7,664 nt of DNA from assembly GCA_013695265.1 (NCBI GenBank), contig JACDAU010000302.1, forward strand, positions 1-7,664, given 5' to 3'. Source of the DNA: Chloroflexia bacterium (GTDB taxonomy: Bacteria; Chloroflexota; Chloroflexia; Thermobaculales; Thermobaculaceae). Shown in pieces: positions 6,352 to 7,664 of the stretch (its first letter is position 1; every line of letters begins with the position of its first letter). The notes beneath the pieces were generated by a model. That model was not told where the DNA came from. It made no database searches and worked only from the letters and a program-made list of their open reading frames with translations. A program made the translations under genes and the position numbers.

Positions 6352-7382
6352 CAGGGCTTGCCCTGGGCGAACGAGTACAAGTGGTCCGCCGCCGCACCAG
6401 AGGCCCCGGATTCGGACAGGGCGACGAGCGCCTCCGCCGCAAATCGCTCGACTCGACTTCGGCCTTCCTCGTGCAATCCAAGCCGCGTCATCAGATCGCG
6501 CACCCAGAGGGCATCCTGCTCATCAACAACGGAGCCACGATAGATAGCGAGCTGCCGATCTCGCTCCTCCCTGCTGGCCGTCTCGAACAGCCGCATCGCA
6601 GGGAAGCTTTTCTTGCGGCCGTAGATGTCCTCCATCTCGCGCTTTCCTGTGCGGGACTCCTCCTGCCACACACCGGCCAGATCGTCGTGAACTTGATAGC
6701 TCATGCCCGCAGCAAGGCCAAAGCGGCGGTACGCCCGCAGCGCTTCCGACGGCGCCCCCGCAACGAGAGCGCCAAGATAACACGACAGCCCCATCAGAGC
6801 ACCGGTCTTCCGTTCGATCATCGCGAGATACTCATCGGTGGAGACAACCTCGCGCATCTCGAATGAGATGTCCATGTGCTGCCCTTCACAGAGCGTGATC
6901 GCAGTTTGGTCGAACTCCTCCAGTGCATGCAGGACGAGTTCGGGATCCCGTCCTCGCCGGGCGAGTGAGGACAGAACGAGATGCGCACTGGCGTACATTG
7001 CGTCACCCGCATTGATCGCCAGCGGCATGCCGATGAGGTTCCACAGAGAGGGGTGGTGTCGCCGCTGAGGACTGTTGTCCTGAATATCATCGTGGACGAG
7101 CGTAAAGTTATGCAACAGTTCCACGGCGGCGGCTACGGGTATCGCCATTGCGAGGTCACCACCCGCGGCTACACACGACAGTAAGACCAGTCGCGGGCGC
7201 AACAACTTGCCACCGCCCACTTCAACCGGCTGGAGCTGCTCGTCGGCGAGCCCAACCGCGTAGCGCATGGACCCGTAGAATGCGTGCGGCTGGCCGCCAT
7301 CCGGCGCGAGCGCGACGTGCATCTCCTCACGCATCAACGGCATACAAGCGTCCAGGTCGATCGCCAGCGATGTCGTGCTCAA
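6348..7382 (-). CDS. Polyprenyl synthetase (probable geranylgeranyl diphosphate synthase)
   Basis: This trans-isoprenyl diphosphate synthase condenses isopentenyl diphosphate onto an allylic diphosphate. GGGKLLRPRL binds diphosphate. LVHDDIQDNSPQRRHHPSLW is the first Asp-rich motif (DDxxD), without the two-residue insertion of type II enzymes. YQVHDDLAGVW is the second, in DDxxG form, followed by TGK and RKKSFP. A Phe lies five residues before the first motif (HNFTLVHDD), the position that limits archaeal-type GGPP synthases to C20, so GGPP is the best guess. I chose the TTG at 7382 (344 residues) because GGAGG at 7389-7393 precedes it by six bases. An in-frame ATG at 7403 and GTG at 7430 would give 351 or 360 residues and have poorer sites. 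It heads the four-gene minus-strand operon. The family is secure; start and chain length are not. Confidence 0.9.
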   Translation of the reverse strand: MSTTSLAIDLDACMPLMREEMHVALAPDGGQPHAFYGSMRYAVGLADEQLQPVEVGGGKLLRPRLVLLSCVAAGGDLAMAIPVAAAVELLHNFTLVHDDIQDNSPQRRHHPSLWNLIGMPLAINAGDAMYASAHLVLSSLARRGRDPELVLHALEEFDQTAITLCEGQHMDISFEMREVVSTDEYLAMIERKTGALMGLSCYLGALVAGAPSEALRAYRRFGLAAGMSYQVHDDLAGVWQEESRTGKREMEDIYGRKKSFPAMRLFETASREERDRQLAIYRGSVVDEQDALWVRDLMTRLGLHEEGRSRVERFAAEALVALSESGASGAAADHLYSFAQGKPW

Positions 7383-7388
7383 TTGAAT

Positions 7389-7393
7389 CCTCC
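7389..7393 (-). promoter_or_regulatory. Ribosome binding site supporting a TTG start for the polyprenyl synthetase
   Basis: GGAGG on the minus strand is six bases from the TTG at 7382-7380. A weak TATCAT at 7417-7412 could be a -10 element giving a short leader that includes this site, but its -35 (TTGTGT, 15-base spacer) is poor. Confidence 0.5.
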
Positions 7394-7430
7394 GGTTCTC
7401 CATGCTTCTCGATGATAACAGACTCGCCAC

Positions 7431-7664
7431 TCACACAATCGCCTCCGGCAGCAGTATGCACCCACGACATGGCGCCTCCAGTTTGATGGCTCAAAGCAAG
7501 AGAGGCACCGTGGCCCAGTTCCAAATGACACGACCACACCTCGAATACGTTCCGCAGGTGATGCCACTGCTCGATAACTAAGAATTGCGGCAGATATCGG
7601 CGACAGAAGACCTCGCACCTCTCGCAGCTACCTCGTCCCGGGCTTTTTCGGAACCGTCGAGCGT
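7431..7664. other. Upstream region of the minus-strand operon, no supported gene
   Basis: I see no conserved protein, RNA gene or repeat here. Minus-strand frames opening at 7618 and 7539 show no recognisable motif. One short frame starting at an ATG at 7470 has a good ribosome binding site (GGAGG, four bases upstream) and runs to 7327, overlapping the synthetase start; it is discussed as a possible upstream ORF. The operon promoter should lie in this stretch, but I cannot assign it firmly. Confidence 0.4.

Overview
The window looks like chromosomal DNA from a GC-rich bacterium. The best fit is Chloroflexota (Thermomicrobia-like) or a neighbouring lineage. This rests on the family mix: a stand-alone CGDC glutaredoxin, a single-TM SPFH protein, DUF4383 and DUF2085 membrane proteins, a DDxxG-type polyprenyl synthetase, and several GTG/TTG starts. 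It is inference from protein character, not a database result. I see no rRNA, tRNA, CRISPR array, insertion sequence or phage gene.

Left half (plus strand, about 117-3125). A short glutaredoxin-like protein comes first. It is followed by a Gfo/Idh/MocA-family NAD(P)-dependent oxidoreductase whose real start is a GTG at 547 behind a good ribosome binding site. A gene-free stretch of 334 bases (1549-1882), with a TATAAT box near 1766, then leads to a two-gene unit. This unit is an SPFH/prohibitin-like membrane protein and, 37 bases on, an 81-residue protein with one TM helix and a short coiled coil. A perfect 11-bp hairpin closes the unit and lies between it and the minus-strand genes converging on it.

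Right half (minus strand, 7403 down to 3175). Four genes are packed head to tail with 4-, 8- and 4-base overlaps: a polyprenyl (probably geranylgeranyl) diphosphate synthase, MobA (molybdenum cofactor guanylyltransferase), a DUF2085 multi-TM membrane protein, and a secreted C39-like papain-fold protein with C-terminal TPRs. The overlaps imply one translationally coupled transcript. After a 192-base gap holding a 9-bp inverted repeat comes a small DUF4383 membrane protein gene. It carries an in-frame TAA at codon 97, yet the same frame continues for 30 more codons that clearly encode the family's last TM helix.

The genes do not form one recognisable pathway. The window is mostly ordinary housekeeping and membrane-associated genes. 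The points most worth a second look are the interrupted DUF4383 gene, the SPFH plus small-partner pair, and the operon coupling isoprenoid and molybdopterin enzymes to two uncharacterised envelope proteins.
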